A stretch of 64,000 nucleotides of DNA from Streptomyces phaeofaciens (GCF_014648915.1 NZ_BMSA01000003.1:434001-498000), one strand, 5' to 3'; shown: positions 28,520 through 38,062, counted from the stretch's first letter. Notes: a model not told the origin generated them from the sequence alone. A program made the numbers and translations.

Positions 28520-29389
28520 TCAGCGGAACACCGAGGGCGGCGGCGCCGGGGAGGCGACCGCCGACGCGTCCGTCACCGGCGTCGCCCCACCCGTGAAGTC
28601 GGTCAGCGCCCTGCCGTGCTCGACCCGGCCGGGGTGCGGGTCGGAGGCGGCCCTGCGGGTCAGTTCGGCGATCGGCAGGGGCAGGTCGGAGGCGACGAGT
28701 ACGGCGTTGCCGAACCGTTTGCCCCGCAGCACCGTCGGATCGGCGACCAGGGCCAGTTCGGCGAAGCGGGCGGCGGCGGTGGCGATCTGGCCGCGCAGAT
28801 GGGCGAGCGGCGGGCCGTCGGCGAGGTTGGCGGCGTAGCAACCGCCCGGCTTCAGCGCCCTGCGGACCTCGTCGAGGAACTCGGCGGAGGTGAGGTGGGC
28901 GGGGGTGCGGGCGCCGCTGAACACATCGGATATGACGAGGTCGGCCCAGCCGTCCGGGACCTTGCCGAGCCCCTCGCGCGCGTCCACGGACCGCACCCTG
29001 ATCCGCGCGCCCGGGTCCAGCGGCAGCTCCCTGCGCACGAGTTGGACGAGGGCCGCGTCCCGCTCGACGACCTGCTGGGTGGAGCGGGGGCGGGTGGCGG
29101 CGACATAGCGGGCGAGGGTGAAGGCGCCGCCGCCGAGGTGGACCACGTGCAGCGGCCGGCCGGGCGGTGCGGTGAGGTCGACGACATGGCCGAGGCGGCG
29201 CTGGTACTCGAAGGAGAGGTACGCCGGGTCGTCGAGGTCGACGTGCGACTGCGGGGCTCCGTCGAGGAGCAGTGTCCAGGCCCGCGCCCGGTCCCGGTCG
29301 GGCACCAGCTGCGCCAGCCCGCCGTCGACGCCCTCCACGACGGCCGCGTCGGCGTCCCGCTCACGCCGGGTGTTCCTGGACTTTCCCAT
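28520..29389 (-). CDS. Spermidine-synthase-like methyltransferase-fold protein
   Basis: A 289-residue Rossmann-fold protein of the spermidine synthase (SpeE-like) family. Motifs: YLSFEYQRRLGHVVDL, VVHLGGGAFTLARYVA (SAM/dcSAM loop), VVERDAALVQLVRREL, and DLVISDVFSGARTP. The glycine loop is intact, but without the full polyamine-binding residues many actinobacterial members are thought not to be true spermidine synthases. ATG 29389 is chosen by the conserved start; the frame upstream is Gly/Pro/Ala rich. Convergent with the preceding secreted-protein gene. Confidence 0.8.
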   Translation of the reverse strand: MGKSRNTRRERDADAAVVEGVDGGLAQLVPDRDRARAWTLLLDGAPQSHVDLDDPAYLSFEYQRRLGHVVDLTAPPGRPLHVVHLGGGAFTLARYVAATRPRSTQQVVERDAALVQLVRRELPLDPGARIRVRSVDAREGLGKVPDGWADLVISDVFSGARTPAHLTSAEFLDEVRRALKPGGCYAANLADGPPLAHLRGQIATAAARFAELALVADPTVLRGKRFGNAVLVASDLPLPIAELTRRAASDPHPGRVEHGRALTDFTGGATPVTDASAVASPAPPPSVFR

Positions 29390-29535
29390 GGGTGCATTTT
29401 CGCAGCCGCCGGGGCCGCCGTGCGCGCTCGGCCCGAGGCGGGGCGCACCGGACGCGCCCGCGGCCGGACCGGGCCACCCGCCGGACACCGCCTCGGCCGG
29501 GCACGGTCACCGGCGGCCGTGCCGACCGGACACGG

Positions 29536-29922
29536 TCACCGGCAGCTGTCCGCCGCCTCGATCATCCGGGCCGCCTCGCCGAGCGCCCGGCGCAGTACCG
29601 CCGGATCCGTCGCGAGGTCCGCCTCACCGGGCGGCACCAGCCAGTCCGAGCCCCGTACCCGCGGCTCGGGGTCGCGTCTCAGCCCGCGGCCGTCGGTCCG
29701 GGTGCAGGTGCTGCCCGGGACGTCCCAGGCGGCCGCGGTGCCGGGCGGCACGAGGAAGGCGAGCGTGTCGTCCCCGTCGTCGTGCAGGACGGGCCCCACC
29801 ACCTCCCCGGCCCCCCGCCGCAGGATGTCGACCGCCTCCAGCCCCTGCCGGGTCGGCACCGTCACAAGGTCGCACGCCGTCACCGACGACGTACAAGGAT
29901 CGTTGCTCTGGCTGGTCTCCAT
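29536..29922 (-). CDS. Conserved actinobacterial hypothetical protein
   Basis: A 128-residue protein starting METSQSNDPCTSSVTACDLVT. No domain is recognised with confidence. It has LAFLVPPGTAAAWDVPG and SDWLVPPGEADLATDP, a pattern of two VPPG turns, and no membrane segment. ATG 29922 has GGAGG seven bases upstream and is preferred over the frame start 20 codons before. Divergent from the TPR regulator gene, sharing a 265-base promoter region with it; in Streptomyces such neighbours are often conserved together. Function unknown. Confidence 0.7.
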   Translation of the reverse strand: METSQSNDPCTSSVTACDLVTVPTRQGLEAVDILRRGAGEVVGPVLHDDGDDTLAFLVPPGTAAAWDVPGSTCTRTDGRGLRRDPEPRVRGSDWLVPPGEADLATDPAVLRRALGEAARMIEAADSCR

Positions 29923-30187
29923 CCCGGCCTCCACCGCGCAGCCCGCCTGTAGTCCACAGCATTCAACGCGTCGCGCCGTCAACGGCTACGGCGGAAGTCC
30001 GCCGCAAAGGATGGCAGTTCATGGCAGATCCCGGATGAGATATCCGGTTTGTAGCCAAACACCGCATGGCGGCCCGATCGCAGCAGGTACGTTCTTGCCC
30101 GCCGGACATCAGGGTGATCACCTCAGAAATCGGTCGACTCATCACGATCCCGGCATGGTTCGACGGTTCGCACGAGAGGACCCGGCC

Positions 30188-31648
30188 ATGGCGTCGTCAA
30201 CGGTGACCCCACCCAGGCCCAACCGGCCATCACGGCCCAACCTCGCCTTCCGGCACCTGCGCGGACAGCGCTCGCCGGCCGAGTTCGCCGCACTGGTGCG
30301 GCGGGCCGCGCGCGAGATCGGCGAGCGGGTCAGCTGCGACGCGCGCTACATCGGGCGGGTCGAGGCGGGGGAGATCCGCTGTCCCAACTACGCGTACGAG
30401 CGGGTGTTCCTGCACATGTTCCCCGGCCGCACGCTCACCGATCTGGGGTTCGCGCCCCGCGCCTCCGTACGCGGACGCGGGGCGCGCGCCGCGGAGAACG
30501 CGCCCTGCGTCCACACCACGATCTCCGCGCACACCACGGGTGAGGCGCGGGGGGCGGGTGAGACGCGCGGGGCGTACGAGCCGTATGACACGCAGGACCC
30601 GTACGACACGCACCACAACGACGAGGAGAGCGACGTGCTGCGTCGCGCATTCATGACGGGCGGAGGCGCCACGGTGGCCGCCGCCTCGCTGGGCCCGCTG
30701 GGACTCACCACCGACGCCACCGCCGCGGAGCGCCGGGTGCGCCATGTCGGGACGCGGGAGGCGGGCGCCCTCGAAGAGGCGGTCCGCAGGATCCGGCTGC
30801 TGGACGACCGGCACGGCGCCGACGGCCTCTACCGGCGGGCCGCCGCACCTTTGCGGGCCGCGTACGCGCTGCTGGACGCCGGGGCGACCCGGCAGGCGAC
30901 CGCCGACCGGCTGCACTCGGGCGCCGGGGAGCTGGCGATCTCCGTGGGCTGGCTGGCCCACGACTCGGGCCGCTTCGAGGACGCGCGCTCGCACTACGCG
31001 GAGGCCCTCGCCACCGCTCGGATGACCGGGGACCAGGCGCTGGAGGCGCACGCCTTCTGCAACACGGCGTTCCTCGCGCGCGACGCGGGGCGCCCCCGCG
31101 AGGCCGTGCGCGCCGCGCAGGCCGCCCAGCGCGTCGCGCGCCCCCTGGGATCGCCCCGTCTGATGTCCCTGCTGGCGCTGCGCGAGGCGGGCGGCTGGGC
31201 CGGGCTCGCCGACCGTGCGGGCTGCGAACAGGCCCTGGTCCGCGCCCAGACCCTCTACGGGCGGGGCGCCCGCGACAACGACCCCGAGTGGATGAGCTTC
31301 TACGGCGAGGCCGAACTGGAGGGCCTCGAAGCGCAGTGCTGGTCGACGCTGGGCGACTGGGGGCGGGCGGCGTGGCACGCGGGGCGCGCCGCCGAGCTCC
31401 AGGATCCGCACTTCACCCGGAACATCGCGCTGTACACGGCCGAGCTGGCGGACGACCTCGCGCGCGGGGGGCGTCCCGACGAGGCGGCGGTGGCGGGGCT
31501 GCGGGTGCTGGACCTGCTGGACCAGGTCCAGTCGTCGCGGGTCCAGGGGATGCTGGCCGGGACGGCGCGGGTCCTGGCGCCGCACCGGAGGGCGCGCGGT
31601 GTCTCGGCGTTCCTGGAGCGGCACGCCGGTTCGCCGCGGGCCGTGTGA
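30188..31648 (+). CDS. TPR-containing transcriptional regulator (NsdA-like layout)
   Basis: A 486-residue protein. Residues about 20-85 are an XRE-like N-terminus (FAALVRRAAREIGERVSCDARYIGRVEAGE), then a low-complexity Thr/Gly/Tyr/Asp linker, then FMTGGGATVAAASLGPLG, which resembles a buried hydrophobic helix or Tat-like stretch, and tetratricopeptide repeats from about residue 240 (GWLAHDSGRFEDARSHYAEA, LEAHAFCNTAFLARDAGR). This is the layout of Streptomyces regulators such as NsdA that repress antibiotic production and sporulation; the closeness to NsdA itself is not established. ATG 30188 has GAGAGGA seven bases upstream. Not in an operon with flanking genes. Confidence 0.8.
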   Translation: MASSTVTPPRPNRPSRPNLAFRHLRGQRSPAEFAALVRRAAREIGERVSCDARYIGRVEAGEIRCPNYAYERVFLHMFPGRTLTDLGFAPRASVRGRGARAAENAPCVHTTISAHTTGEARGAGETRGAYEPYDTQDPYDTHHNDEESDVLRRAFMTGGGATVAAASLGPLGLTTDATAAERRVRHVGTREAGALEEAVRRIRLLDDRHGADGLYRRAAAPLRAAYALLDAGATRQATADRLHSGAGELAISVGWLAHDSGRFEDARSHYAEALATARMTGDQALEAHAFCNTAFLARDAGRPREAVRAAQAAQRVARPLGSPRLMSLLALREAGGWAGLADRAGCEQALVRAQTLYGRGARDNDPEWMSFYGEAELEGLEAQCWSTLGDWGRAAWHAGRAAELQDPHFTRNIALYTAELADDLARGGRPDEAAVAGLRVLDLLDQVQSSRVQGMLAGTARVLAPHRRARGVSAFLERHAGSPRAV

Positions 31649-31700
31649 ACCAGGGCGCGTCCGCGCCGCGCGGCAGGATCGCGACGACCGGCCCCGGGGT

Positions 31701-32294
31701 CTATGCCAGGTGCCCCAGGTCGTTCCAGCTCTCGATCGCGGGCTCGCCGTACGCCCACCCCAGTACCGACAGCGACGTCGGGTTCAGCCGGATCCGTGCC
31801 GCGAAGTCGAGGGGCAGGCCCAGCCACCGGGCCCCGATCGACCGGAGGATGTGCCCGTGGGCGAAGACCAGCACGTCGCGGTCGGCGGACCGGGCCCAGG
31901 AGACGACCTCGTCCGCGCGGGCGGTGACCTCGGCGAGCGACTCGCCCCCGGGGACACCGTCGCGCCAGATGAGCCAGCCGGGGCGGACCGCCTGGATCTC
32001 GGCAGGGGTCATGCCCTCGTAGGCGCCGTAGTCCCACTCCATGAGCGTGTCCCAGCGGGTGGCGCGGTCACCGAAGCCGGCGAGTTCGCACGTCTCGCGC
32101 GCGCGTGCCAGCGGGCTGGTGCGTATCTCGACGTCGGTGAGGCCGTCGAACGGCGCCCGGTGCAGCCGTTCGCCGAGCAGCTTGGCGCCCTGGCGGCCCT
32201 CCTCCAGGAGCGGCACGTCGGTCCTGCCGGTGTGCTTTCCGGACAGCGACCACTCGGTCTGTCCGTGCCGGGCCAGCAGGATGCGCGGTGCCAT
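31701..32294 (-). CDS. Histidine phosphatase family protein
   Basis: A 197-residue phosphatase of the phosphoglycerate-mutase-like superfamily. The catalytic RHG motif is [10 protein letters not shown] at residues about 6-15, the acid/base Glu is in [12 protein letters not shown], and the second histidine is in [13 protein letters not shown]. Length is as expected for a stand-alone phosphatase such as CobC or SixA-sized relatives; the true substrate is not evident. ATG 32294 follows GGAAAGG. It is convergent with the TPR regulator and divergent from the PAP2 gene. Confidence 0.9.
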   Translation of the reverse strand: MAPRILLARHGQTEWSLSGKHTGRTDVPLLEEGRQGAKLLGERLHRAPFDGLTDVEIRTSPLARARETCELAGFGDRATRWDTLMEWDYGAYEGMTPAEIQAVRPGWLIWRDGVPGGESLAEVTARADEVVSWARSADRDVLVFAHGHILRSIGARWLGLPLDFAARIRLNPTSLSVLGWAYGEPAIESWNDLGHLA

Positions 32295-32503
32295 GGGGGA
32301 CCTTTCCGGGACATCCCCGAGGTGAGCCCGGGGAAAAGCGGGGGCGGAACCCCTCCATCATCGCTCACCCTGGACAGGGGCAACCCGGTGGGCGATCTCA
32401 GCGTCTTTGAGGGCCGGGGGCGCTCGGTGAGGGCGCGTTCGTACGCCGTAAAGTGGCACGTCCGCGCCACCGGCGCAGCGCGACATGAGGGGGAGGCGAT
32501 CGG

Positions 32504-33457
32504 ATGCCGAAGACCGAGACACCGGGCACCGAGGCGGCCCCGCGGACCCGGCTGCGCTGGTGGACCGAGCTGCCGCTGATCCTGCTGGTGTACGCCTGCT
32601 ACTCGGCGGGCCGACTGCTCGCACGGGGCGACGTCACGACCGCCGTCGACCACGGCCTGGGGATCCTGCGGATCGAGAAGGCCCTGTACCTCAACGCCGA
32701 GCACCCGCTGAACCGCCTGTTCACGCGCGAGGCGTGGCTCGGCGTGCCGGCCGACTTCTGGTACGCGTCGCTGCACTACGTGGTCACGCCCGCGATCCTG
32801 GTCTGGCTGTTCCGCTCGCGTTCCCAGGTCTACCGGGCCGCCCGGACCTGGCTGATGACGTCCACCTTCATCGGTCTGATCGGCTTCACGCTGATGCCGA
32901 CCTGCCCGCCCCGGCTGCTGTCGGCGGGCCACGGCTTCGTGGACACGATGGCCCAGTACAGCTCGTACGGCTGGTGGGGCGGTGAGGCGAGCGCCCCGCG
33001 CGGGATGGGCGGCATGACCAACCAGTACGCGGCGATGCCGAGTCTGCACGTGGGCTGGGCGCTGTGGTGCGGTGTGATGCTGTGGCGCTACGGCGGCACG
33101 CGTACGGCGAAGGCGGCCGCGGTCGTCTACCCGCTCGTGACGACGATCGTGGTGATGGGCACCGCCAACCACTACTTCCTCGACGCGGCGGCGGGCGCGG
33201 CCGCGATGGGTGCCGGTCTGCTGCTGGCACCGTTCGTGACACGCGCGGTGGACCGGATCAAGGTGGCGGCCGCCACCCGTGTCCCGGCGGTCCCGGCGGA
33301 CTCCCCGGGCGCAGCGGCCTCGATTGTCAGTGGCGGATGCCAGACTTCCACGGGTGAGCGAATTCCACGGCAGCGCGAGTCACGGTTCGGGTCGGGAACC
33401 GAACCGGGTGCCTCCCCCTCGGACGCGGGGGACGGCGCTCCGGCAGCGGCTCGCTGA
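32504..33457 (+). CDS. PAP2-family membrane phosphatase/transferase
   Basis: A 317-residue membrane protein of the PAP2 superfamily, of the sort related to inositol-phosphoceramide synthases. About six membrane segments; phosphatase motifs are YAAMPSLHVGWALWCG with the first active histidine and TANHYFLDAAAG with the second, plus TLMPTCPPRLL. It would remove or transfer phosphate from a lipid at the membrane. The last 55 residues are Gly/Ser/Pro rich and overlap the next gene, so the true functional part ends at about residue 255. ATG 32504 follows GGGGGAGG. Confidence 0.88.
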   Translation: MPKTETPGTEAAPRTRLRWWTELPLILLVYACYSAGRLLARGDVTTAVDHGLGILRIEKALYLNAEHPLNRLFTREAWLGVPADFWYASLHYVVTPAILVWLFRSRSQVYRAARTWLMTSTFIGLIGFTLMPTCPPRLLSAGHGFVDTMAQYSSYGWWGGEASAPRGMGGMTNQYAAMPSLHVGWALWCGVMLWRYGGTRTAKAAAVVYPLVTTIVVMGTANHYFLDAAAGAAAMGAGLLLAPFVTRAVDRIKVAAATRVPAVPADSPGAAASIVSGGCQTSTGERIPRQRESRFGSGTEPGASPSDAGDGAPAAAR

Positions 33458-34532
33458 GCTGCGCGGCCCCGACGTCCAGGCCAAGGCGCTGGACGCCCGC
33501 GCCCTCGCGGCGCTCGCCGCGAACCCCGGGTGCAGACGGCGCGCGATCCTCGACGGCGCGGGGGTGAACAAGGCGGCCCTCGCGGGCGCGCTGGGTTCAC
33601 CGTCGGCCTTCGGACAGTCGCAGTTCGCCCTCACGCGCGGCAACGCCTTCGAGGCGAAGGTGAAGGCGGACGGCGGCGCGGAGCTGCTGCGGCTGGTGCA
33701 CGAACGGCTCGACCCCGGCGCCGAGCCGCCGAACTCCGCGAGCGTCCCCGACCTGACCGCGTCCGGCCCCGAGGGCCGTACCGCGCGTACGGCCCTGGCG
33801 CTGCGCGAGGCCACCGAGCAGGGGCGCGGCACCTGGACCCTGCTCGACCACCCGATGCTCGCGCTGGACGTGGCCGGCTCCCCCGCGTTCCTGGAGCCGG
33901 ACGCGGTGGTGGTGCACCCGGACGGCGGGTGGACGGTCGTGGAGATCAAGTCCTTCCCGATGCTGGACGGTTCGGCGGACCCGGCGAAGGTCGGCGCGGC
34001 CGCCCGCCAGGCCGCCGTGTACGTGCTGGCGCTGGAGGAGGTCGCCGCCCGGCTGGACCCCGCGCCGAGGGTCCGCCACCGCGTGCTCCTGGTCTGCCCC
34101 AAGGACTTCTCCAACCTGCCGACCGCGTCCGCCGTGGACGTCCGCAAGCAGCGCGCGGTCACCAGCCGTCAGCTGGCCCGGCTGACCCGGATCCAGGACA
34201 TCGCAGACGCCCTCCCCGAGGGCGTCTGCTTCTCCCCCGAGCTGCCCGCCGAGCAGCTCACGGCGTCCGTGGAGGCCGTCCCGGCGGTCTACGCGCCCGA
34301 GTGCCTGGCCGCGTGCGAGCTGGCGTTCCACTGCCGCGACCGCGCCCGCGCGGACGGCGCGGTGACCGCCCTGGGCCGCTCGGTCCGCGCCGAACTGGGC
34401 GGGCTGACCACGGTCGAAGGGGTCCTGGCGGCCGCGCGCGGCGAGGCCGGGGACCCCGAGGACCCGGCCGTCGCCGCCCTGCGCCGGGCCGCCCTGCTGC
34501 GCACCGAGGCCCTGGGGGCGATGTGTCGCTGA
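33354..34532 (+). CDS. RecB/Cas4-like PD-(D/E)XK nuclease with Fe-S-type cysteines
   Basis: A 392-residue protein. Residues about 180-205 contain AFLEPDAVVV and WTVVEIKSFP, i.e. the D...ExK core of PD-(D/E)XK nucleases, followed by RQAAVYVLALEE (the Q-x3-Y helix of RecB-type enzymes). Near the C-terminus a cysteine in GVCFSPE and a C-x3-C-x5-C cluster in PECLAACELAFHC resemble the four-cysteine iron-sulphur site of AddB/Cas4 nucleases. GTG 33354 overlaps the PAP2 gene by 104 bases; GTG 33408 is an alternative, and neither has a good ribosome site. The next gene overlaps by 10 bases, and an SF1 helicase follows. Confidence 0.8.
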   Translation: MSEFHGSASHGSGREPNRVPPPRTRGTALRQRLAELRGPDVQAKALDARALAALAANPGCRRRAILDGAGVNKAALAGALGSPSAFGQSQFALTRGNAFEAKVKADGGAELLRLVHERLDPGAEPPNSASVPDLTASGPEGRTARTALALREATEQGRGTWTLLDHPMLALDVAGSPAFLEPDAVVVHPDGGWTVVEIKSFPMLDGSADPAKVGAAARQAAVYVLALEEVAARLDPAPRVRHRVLLVCPKDFSNLPTASAVDVRKQRAVTSRQLARLTRIQDIADALPEGVCFSPELPAEQLTASVEAVPAVYAPECLAACELAFHCRDRARADGAVTALGRSVRAELGGLTTVEGVLAAARGEAGDPEDPAVAALRRAALLRTEALGAMCR

Positions 34533-36121
34533 TCGCCACCCTCGCCCGCCTCGAGGCCGTCACCACCGGCCGCGCCCAGCCCGCCGCCACGGTCCGGCAC
34601 CGGCGGCTGTCCGACCGGCCGCTGGTCTTCGTGCCGCTGACCACCGCCGGTGAGGCGGGCGCCCCGCTCGGCGCGCTGGTCGGCACCGACCGGGACGCGC
34701 CGCGCCTGCTGGTCGTACCGCAGCCGCGCGACCGCGACCTCAGGTTCGCGTTCCTGGCGGAGCTGGCCGATGTGGTCCTGCCGTACATCGACTCCTACGC
34801 GGACGTGGTGGAGGCCGCCGAGCGGGGCGAGACCGACCCCGGGACGGGCAGGCGCGTCAAGGTCGAGGTCGAGCTGTGCGCCGACGCACCCCAGCTGATC
34901 GTGCCGAGCCGCGCGGGCGTCGACTTCGTCCGCCTGCTCGGCCGCTCCATGCGCTTCAGGCGTACGGCGGAGCAGGACCCGGAGACGCCGTATCCCGCGC
35001 CCCCGCGCGTGCCGCTGCTGGGCAGGTGGCTGACGCACTTCGGGGAGCGGGCCCGGGTGCCGGGATCCTCGCTGCTGCTGGCGCTGACGGAGGTGCTCGG
35101 CCGGCACTGGGCGACCGGGCAGTCCGGTCTGGAGGACCAGCATCTGGGGGCGCTGCTCGCCTGGATCGCCCCGCCGGACGGTGCGACGGGCGCCGAGGCG
35201 GCCCTGCGCGCGGAGCTGGCGCGGGACGCCGACGGGCAGCTGTGGTGCCCGCCGGCCGGTCCGGCCACCGACCCGGCCTTCGACAACAAGCTGCTCGCCC
35301 CGGCCATCGAGCGCTACAACGGCGCGCGTACCGCCCTCGCGGCCGCCGAGGACGGCCTGGAGGCCGACGACCGGCTGGGCGCGCTGACCACCGCCGAGCG
35401 GGAGATCCACGAGCTGGTGCGCAGCCGGACGCTGCCGACCTGGCAGCGGGTGTGGGAGGGCCTCGATCTGCTGCGGGCGCTGCCCGAGGGGGCGCATGTC
35501 GAGGAGCGGTGGACACGCGACCGCTGGTCGTTCACCGGCCACCGGGACCGGGTCGTGGCCGGTGAGCCCCCGCAGCCGCGCCGGGACGACGCGGTGACCG
35601 CCGCGAACAAGCTGGCCACGCGCGAGCGGGAGCAGGCCCGGCTGGACGCGCAGGAGGCGCTGGACGATCCGCTGGTGATGGCGGGGCGGCGGCTGGCCGG
35701 GGAGGCGTTCACGGGCGAGGTCGTCGATGTGGTGATGACGTACAGCGAGGGCAAGCGGCCGAGTCCGCGCCCGCTGGTCACCGTCCGTACGGACGACCGG
35801 CCGTATCTCGGGGAGCGGGCGAAGGTGTTCCGGTCCCTGGGCGGGAAGCCGCAGGCGGCCGAGTTCGCCGGGCGGGACGGCACGGAGGACGAGGGTCTGC
35901 TGGTGCTGCGGATCGTCGACAGGATGGGCCGCGGCAAGGAGCCCGAGCGGGGGTCCGTACCCGAGAAGGGCGACCTGCTGTGCTTCACGCTGTTCGAGCA
36001 CGAGCAGCGCGGCGGCGCGAAGCTGCCGGACCCGGAGGAGACGCCGTGGACCCACGGCGGGCCGCCCGGGGAGCGGACGCCCGAAGCCCCCGACTCCCTC
36101 ACCCAGGAGGACGTCCTGTGA
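34523..36121 (+). CDS. Hypothetical protein between nuclease and helicase
   Basis: A 532-residue protein that I do not recognise. The N-terminal 130 residues have strands such as LVFVPLTTAGEAGAP and LVVPQPRDRDLRFAFLAELADVV; the middle (about 260-400) is helical with charged stretches and an EREIHELVRSRTLPTWQRVWEGL segment; a basic Asp/Arg-rich helix is at about 380-405; the end includes EVVDVVMTYSEGKRP, GLLVLRIVDRMGRG and GDLLCFTLFEHE, which look like small beta-barrel strands. GTG 34523 overlaps the nuclease gene; the stop overlaps the helicase GTG (36118-36121). It probably forms a complex with both neighbours, by position only. Confidence 0.75.
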   Translation: MSLIATLARLEAVTTGRAQPAATVRHRRLSDRPLVFVPLTTAGEAGAPLGALVGTDRDAPRLLVVPQPRDRDLRFAFLAELADVVLPYIDSYADVVEAAERGETDPGTGRRVKVEVELCADAPQLIVPSRAGVDFVRLLGRSMRFRRTAEQDPETPYPAPPRVPLLGRWLTHFGERARVPGSSLLLALTEVLGRHWATGQSGLEDQHLGALLAWIAPPDGATGAEAALRAELARDADGQLWCPPAGPATDPAFDNKLLAPAIERYNGARTALAAAEDGLEADDRLGALTTAEREIHELVRSRTLPTWQRVWEGLDLLRALPEGAHVEERWTRDRWSFTGHRDRVVAGEPPQPRRDDAVTAANKLATREREQARLDAQEALDDPLVMAGRRLAGEAFTGEVVDVVMTYSEGKRPSPRPLVTVRTDDRPYLGERAKVFRSLGGKPQAAEFAGRDGTEDEGLLVLRIVDRMGRGKEPERGSVPEKGDLLCFTLFEHEQRGGAKLPDPEETPWTHGGPPGERTPEAPDSLTQEDVL

Positions 36122-37458
36122 CCACCGAGGCCGTCTTCGACCCCGGTACCGCCGCCGGCCGCGCGACCGACGCCATCCTGCGGGACACCTTGCACGGCAC
36201 CGCGCGCGGGGTGGTCGTCGACTCCCCGCCCGGCGCCGGGAAGTCCACGCTGGTCGTCCGCGCGGCGCTGGAGCTCGCCGACGCCGGGCGTTCCCTGATG
36301 GTGGTCGCGCAGACCAACGCGCAGGTCGACGATCTGGTGCTGCGGCTCGCCGAGAAGAACCCCGGGCTGCCGGTGGGCCGGCTGCACAGCAGTGACACCG
36401 ACCCGTACGACAAGGCGCTGGAGTCGCTGGCGAACGTGAAGAAGTCGGCGAAGGCGGCCGAGCTGGCCGGGCTGCCGGTGGTCATCTCCACGGCGGCCAA
36501 ATGGGCGCACGTGAAGGTCGACGAGCCGTGGCGGCACGCGATCGTGGACGAGGCGTACCAGATGCGCTCGGATGGGCTGCTGGCCGTGGCCGGGCTGTTC
36601 GAGCGGGCGCTGTTCGTGGGCGACCCGGGGCAGCTGGACCCGTTCGCGATCGTGGGCAGCGAGCAGTGGGCGGGGCTGTCGTACGACCCGTCGGCCTCGG
36701 CGGTGACGACGCTGCTGGCGCACAATCCCGAGCTGCCGCAGCACCGGCTGCCGGTCTCCTGGCGGCTCCCGGCGTCGGCGGCCCCGCTGGTCTCCGACGC
36801 CTTCTACCCGTACACCCCGTTCCGCAGCGGCACGGACCACGGCGACCGCCGGCTGTCCTTCGCCGTCCCCTCGGACGGTTCCGGTCCGGACCGGGTGATC
36901 GACGAGGCGGCCGAGTCCGGCTGGGGTCTGCTGGAGCTGCCCGCCCGGCACACGCCCCGTACCGACCCGGAGGCGGTCCGGGCGGTCGCGACCGTCGTCC
37001 GGCGGCTGCTGGACCGGGGCGGCGCGGCGACGTCCGAGCGTTCCCCGGATCCGAGCCCGCTGACCGCCGACCGGGTCGCCGTCGGTACCGCGCACCGCGA
37101 CCAGGCGGCGGCGGTGCGGGCGGCGCTGGCCGAGCTGGGGGTGACGGACGTGACCGTGGACACCGCGAACCGGCTCCAGGGCATGGAGTTCGACGTCACG
37201 GTGATCCTCCACCCGCTGTCCGGCCGCCCCGACGCCACCGCCTTCCACCTGGAGACCGGGCGGCTCTGCGTCCTCGCCTCCCGGCACCGGCACGCGTGCG
37301 TGGTGGTGTGCCGGGCGGGCGTCGGGGACCTCCTCGACGACTACCCGTCGACCGAGCCGGTCCAGCTGGGAACGCTGGTGAAGTTCCCGGACGGCTGGGA
37401 GGCGAACCACGCGGTGCTGGCGCATCTCGGGGAACATCGGGTGCCCTGGAAGCCTTGA
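36118..37458 (+). CDS. SF1 (UPF1/DNA2-type) helicase-like ATPase
   Basis: A 446-residue superfamily 1 helicase-like protein. Motif I is DSPPGAGKSTL (about residues 35-45), motif Ia VVAQTNAQVDDL, motif II IVDEAYQMRSD, motif III LFVGDPGQLDPF, motif IV/V TANRLQGMEFDVTVI and motif VI LASRHRHACVV, in normal order and spacing but on a compact frame without accessory domains. GTG 36118 has AGGAGG and overlaps the upstream stop. The operon with a RecB-like nuclease suggests a helicase-nuclease that processes DNA or RNA ends in repair or defence. The family is clear; the process is inference. Confidence 0.88.
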   Translation: MTTEAVFDPGTAAGRATDAILRDTLHGTARGVVVDSPPGAGKSTLVVRAALELADAGRSLMVVAQTNAQVDDLVLRLAEKNPGLPVGRLHSSDTDPYDKALESLANVKKSAKAAELAGLPVVISTAAKWAHVKVDEPWRHAIVDEAYQMRSDGLLAVAGLFERALFVGDPGQLDPFAIVGSEQWAGLSYDPSASAVTTLLAHNPELPQHRLPVSWRLPASAAPLVSDAFYPYTPFRSGTDHGDRRLSFAVPSDGSGPDRVIDEAAESGWGLLELPARHTPRTDPEAVRAVATVVRRLLDRGGAATSERSPDPSPLTADRVAVGTAHRDQAAAVRAALAELGVTDVTVDTANRLQGMEFDVTVILHPLSGRPDATAFHLETGRLCVLASRHRHACVVVCRAGVGDLLDDYPSTEPVQLGTLVKFPDGWEANHAVLAHLGEHRVPWKP

Positions 37459-37575
37459 GACTGCGGGGCGCAGGGGGTGTCTCGCCTGATCGACGAGACA
37501 CTCCCGAGGGCCTCTTGCGCCACCGGGGGACAATGGAGGGTGGTCCGCAACCGAACCGTACGAGGAGGAGAAGAC

Positions 37576-37944
37576 ATGGCGGAGCCCGCGCCGCGTCGGA
37601 ACGAACCGCGGCTACGCCCCGCGCCCCTGCTCTTCGAGCCGGCGGAGGCAGCCGGTGACCCGGAGCATTTCTTCGATCTGGAGTCGATCGACGACCCCGG
37701 GGCGCTGCTGACCCGCGCCACCGAGCTGACGGTGGCGTTCCGGGCGGCGGCCGACCGGGCGGTGGAGTTCCAGGCCATGGCGGCGGCGCAGCTCGCCGAC
37801 CCGCGCCGGTTCGACCGGCTGACGCCGGCGGACATCGCCGAGCGGGCCGAGTGGACCGAGGACTACGCGAAGAAGATGGTCGAGTTCGGCCGGGATCTGC
37901 TGCGAGGGGACACCGAGGGCCGGCGCAGCGTCGACCCGGTGTAG
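37576..37944 (+). CDS. Small conserved hypothetical protein
   Basis: A 122-residue protein without a signal or membrane segment. It starts with a Pro/Arg-rich tail (MAEPAPRRNEPRLRPAPL) and then is helical: DDPGALLTRATELTVAFRAA and RFDRLTPADIAERAEWTEDY. The acidic-helical pattern resembles small actinobacterial proteins often annotated near DNA-metabolism genes, but no function can be given. ATG 37576 follows GAGGAGGAG. It lies 117 bases after the helicase stop and is transcribed in the same direction, with possible separate promoter. Confidence 0.75.
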   Translation: MAEPAPRRNEPRLRPAPLLFEPAEAAGDPEHFFDLESIDDPGALLTRATELTVAFRAAADRAVEFQAMAAAQLADPRRFDRLTPADIAERAEWTEDYAKKMVEFGRDLLRGDTEGRRSVDPV

Positions 37945-37961
37945 GCCGGCACGACCCCCGT

Positions 37962-37971
37962 GGCATATGCC
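37962..37971. promoter_or_regulatory. GGCATATGCC palindrome, copy 1
   Basis: A perfect 10-base palindrome 92 bases upstream of the primase-like gene start. The same 10-mer occurs at 48189-48198 before an IclR gene. The binding protein is unknown. Confidence 0.35.
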
Positions 37972-38062
37972 GGGCGGGCAAGATACCCGTTCGGCGGCGC
38001 CCTGTCCCGGTTTTCCGCGACTCTGGGGAATCGCCTGCTCACGGCCGGTACACCTGTCCGTC

